Shown here in pieces: positions 5,757-6,669 of a DNA stretch of 6,669 bases (its first letter is position 1; the number at the start of each line of letters is the position of its first letter). Source of the stretch: an uncultured Eubacteriales bacterium (GTDB lineage Bacteria > Bacillota > Clostridia > Christensenellales > UBA1242). The notes below the pieces were generated by a model. That model saw nothing but the letters and a program-made list of their open reading frames with translations. It was not told the DNA's origin and ran no database searches. The position numbers and the translations under genes were made by a program. The DNA is taken from positions 1 to 6,669 of the forward strand of contig CARFEX010000049.1 of the NCBI GenBank assembly GCA_948971535.1. Reading direction: 5' to 3'.

Positions 5757-5772
5757 GATTTTTCAAATACTT

Positions 5773-6255
5773 TTATTGCTCACGAACATCAATTCCACCA
5801 TTGATATAATGTGCTATTTTCTTTTCTACCTCTATATACTTTTTCTTTTCAGTATAATCATCATAAAGCTTTCCATTTTCATCAAGCAAATCTCTATCCC
5901 CTGCATCAACAAACGCATCTTCAATAGCACAAGCAAGAATTTTCTTGTTCTTAGCTGACTTTATAGCAAAAGTTCCACCAACAGTACTTAAAACCAAACC
6001 AGCACTAGTAGCACAAGCACAAGGAATTAAAACATTTTTAAGACTTTCAAAAAACACAGCACCTGCTGTAAAAAGTGCACCTCCTACAAAAGCAAGCGAA
6101 CCTAATACCGCACATGCAAAAGAAGTTTTTGTAAACTTATTTAATGACTTTGATTTTAAAAGACCTTCTTCTAAATAATCTAAAAGTTTTTGGTCTGAAA
6201 GTTTTGAAATTCTAACATTCAAAAATTCTTTTAGATTTTTGTTTTTCTTTTTCAT
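5773..6255 (-). CDS. Hypothetical two-helix membrane protein
   Basis: 160 residues from the preferred ATG at 6255, chosen because GGAG (6263-6266) lies seven bases upstream. A GTG at 6297 would add 14 residues but has no Shine-Dalgarno site. The first 45 residues are basic and probably helical (KKKNKNLKEFL, then KLSDQKLLDYLEEGLL). Two hydrophobic spans follow, about 46-69 (rich in G, A, F, V) and 75-98, joined by a short turn containing Glu70 and Lys73 and followed by KSAKNKK. The C-terminal 60 residues are soluble, acidic then lysine-rich, with DAGDRDLLDENGKLYDDY. There is no signal peptide and no known motif. The spans and charges suggest a hairpin in the inner membrane with both ends in the cytoplasm. 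It lies 64 bp after another small membrane-protein gene, probably in the same transcript. Function unknown. Confidence 0.75.
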   Translation of the reverse strand: MKKKNKNLKEFLNVRISKLSDQKLLDYLEEGLLKSKSLNKFTKTSFACAVLGSLAFVGGALFTAGAVFFESLKNVLIPCACATSAGLVLSTVGGTFAIKSAKNKKILACAIEDAFVDAGDRDLLDENGKLYDDYTEKKKYIEVEKKIAHYINGGIDVREQ

Positions 6256-6262
6256 TTTTTTG

Positions 6263-6266
6263 CTCC
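6263..6266 (-). promoter_or_regulatory. Shine-Dalgarno site that sets the start at 6255
   Basis: The minus strand reads TTTGGAGC, then six A's and ATG; GGAG is seven bases from the start codon. The upstream in-frame starts GTG 6297 and ATG 6273 have no comparable site. Confidence 0.6.
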
Positions 6267-6319
6267 AAAACATAGGCAATTTTCTTTTTAAACTCACTAA
6301 AAATACAATAAATCACTAT

Positions 6320-6669
6320 TTAATTTTCAAACTCTGCATTCATAAGAAAATTTACCAATTCTTTATTTTCAAAAGGTTTATCTGAAATATATTTTTCATC
6401 TACTGCATCAGAACCAAAAATTTCACCTGATTTGTATTTAACTAATTCTGGAACTATGCTTTGAATTTTCTCTTTAGTTTCATGCATTTGTTTCATTAAC
6501 GGAAATGTCAACATTGCACTTCCTACAACGGCTAAATGCCCCACTATAAATAAAGGTAATTTTACCAGTTTAGGAAGAGCATTATTTACTGAAATGCCTA
6601 GCGCAACACAGCCTATAACTAATGTAAAATTTTTTAACAGTTTAAACCTTTGTATATTTTTATCCTTTA
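6320..6669 (-). CDS. Hypothetical membrane protein, C-terminal part (cut by window edge)
   Basis: The reading frame is open from the window edge to TAA at 6320, giving 115 residues with no ATG before an internal GTG at 6544 that lacks a Shine-Dalgarno site. The true start is therefore most likely outside the window. The visible part begins with a basic stretch (KDKNIQRFKLLKN). A hydrophobic span follows at about 14-31, a short NNALPKLVKLP segment, and a second span at about 37-58 (LPLFIVGHLAVVGSAMLTFPL). The last 55 residues are hydrophilic and charged, ending NFLMNAEFEN. Like its neighbour it is a small two-span protein with a cytoplasmic-looking tail, and the two are probably co-transcribed. 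No family is recognised. Confidence 0.7.
   Translation of the reverse strand, partial: KDKNIQRFKLLKNFTLVIGCVALGISVNNALPKLVKLPLFIVGHLAVVGSAMLTFPLMKQMHETKEKIQSIVPELVKYKSGEIFGSDAVDEKYISDKPFENKELVNFLMNAEFEN

Noticed and set aside
6256..6297. GTG start at 6297 for the two-helix membrane protein
   Set aside because: No Shine-Dalgarno site upstream, while ATG 6255 has GGAG at ideal spacing.

Overview
This is an AT-rich bacterial chromosomal window. All six genes lie on the minus strand, so transcription runs from high to low coordinates. Its core is a complete str (streptomycin) operon in the order rpsL (S12), rpsG (S7), fusA (EF-G), tuf (EF-Tu). The proteins are full length, with intact GTPase motifs and good Shine-Dalgarno sites. 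The S7, S12 and EF-Tu sequences read as cyanobacterial or Firmicutes type. With a low-GC background (about 16% G+C by hand count over 241-360), this fits a gut-type, non-photosynthetic cyanobacterial relative (Gastranaerophilales/Vampirovibrionia) or a low-GC Firmicute. That assignment is inference from recalled family sequences, not a search.

Layout, right to left: 6320-6669 is the 3' part of a membrane-protein gene that runs off the window. 5773-6255 is a small two-helix membrane protein of unknown function ending at an intrinsic terminator (5729-5756). 5450-5710 has no gene but is GC-enriched and structured; it lies between a consensus promoter (TTGACA, 16 bp, TATAAT) and a strong intrinsic terminator, and looks like an undescribed small RNA or an attenuated leader of the str operon. 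4962-5342 is rpsL and 4419-4892 is rpsG. 3888-4418 is an unusually long, GC-rich, hairpin-dense spacer inside the operon, with two inverted copies of one structured repeat. 1812-3887 is fusA. 1639-1811 is a spacer with a good tuf promoter. 442-1638 is tuf, ended by a terminator at 381-414. 1-197 is the 5' part of a probable sepF (cell division) gene with its own promoter.

The four central genes serve one process, translation: S12 and S7 are 30S proteins at the decoding centre and head, EF-Tu delivers aminoacyl-tRNA and EF-G drives translocation. The two most interesting regions are non-coding: the promoter-to-terminator unit upstream of rpsL and the repeat-bearing spacer between rpsG and fusA.
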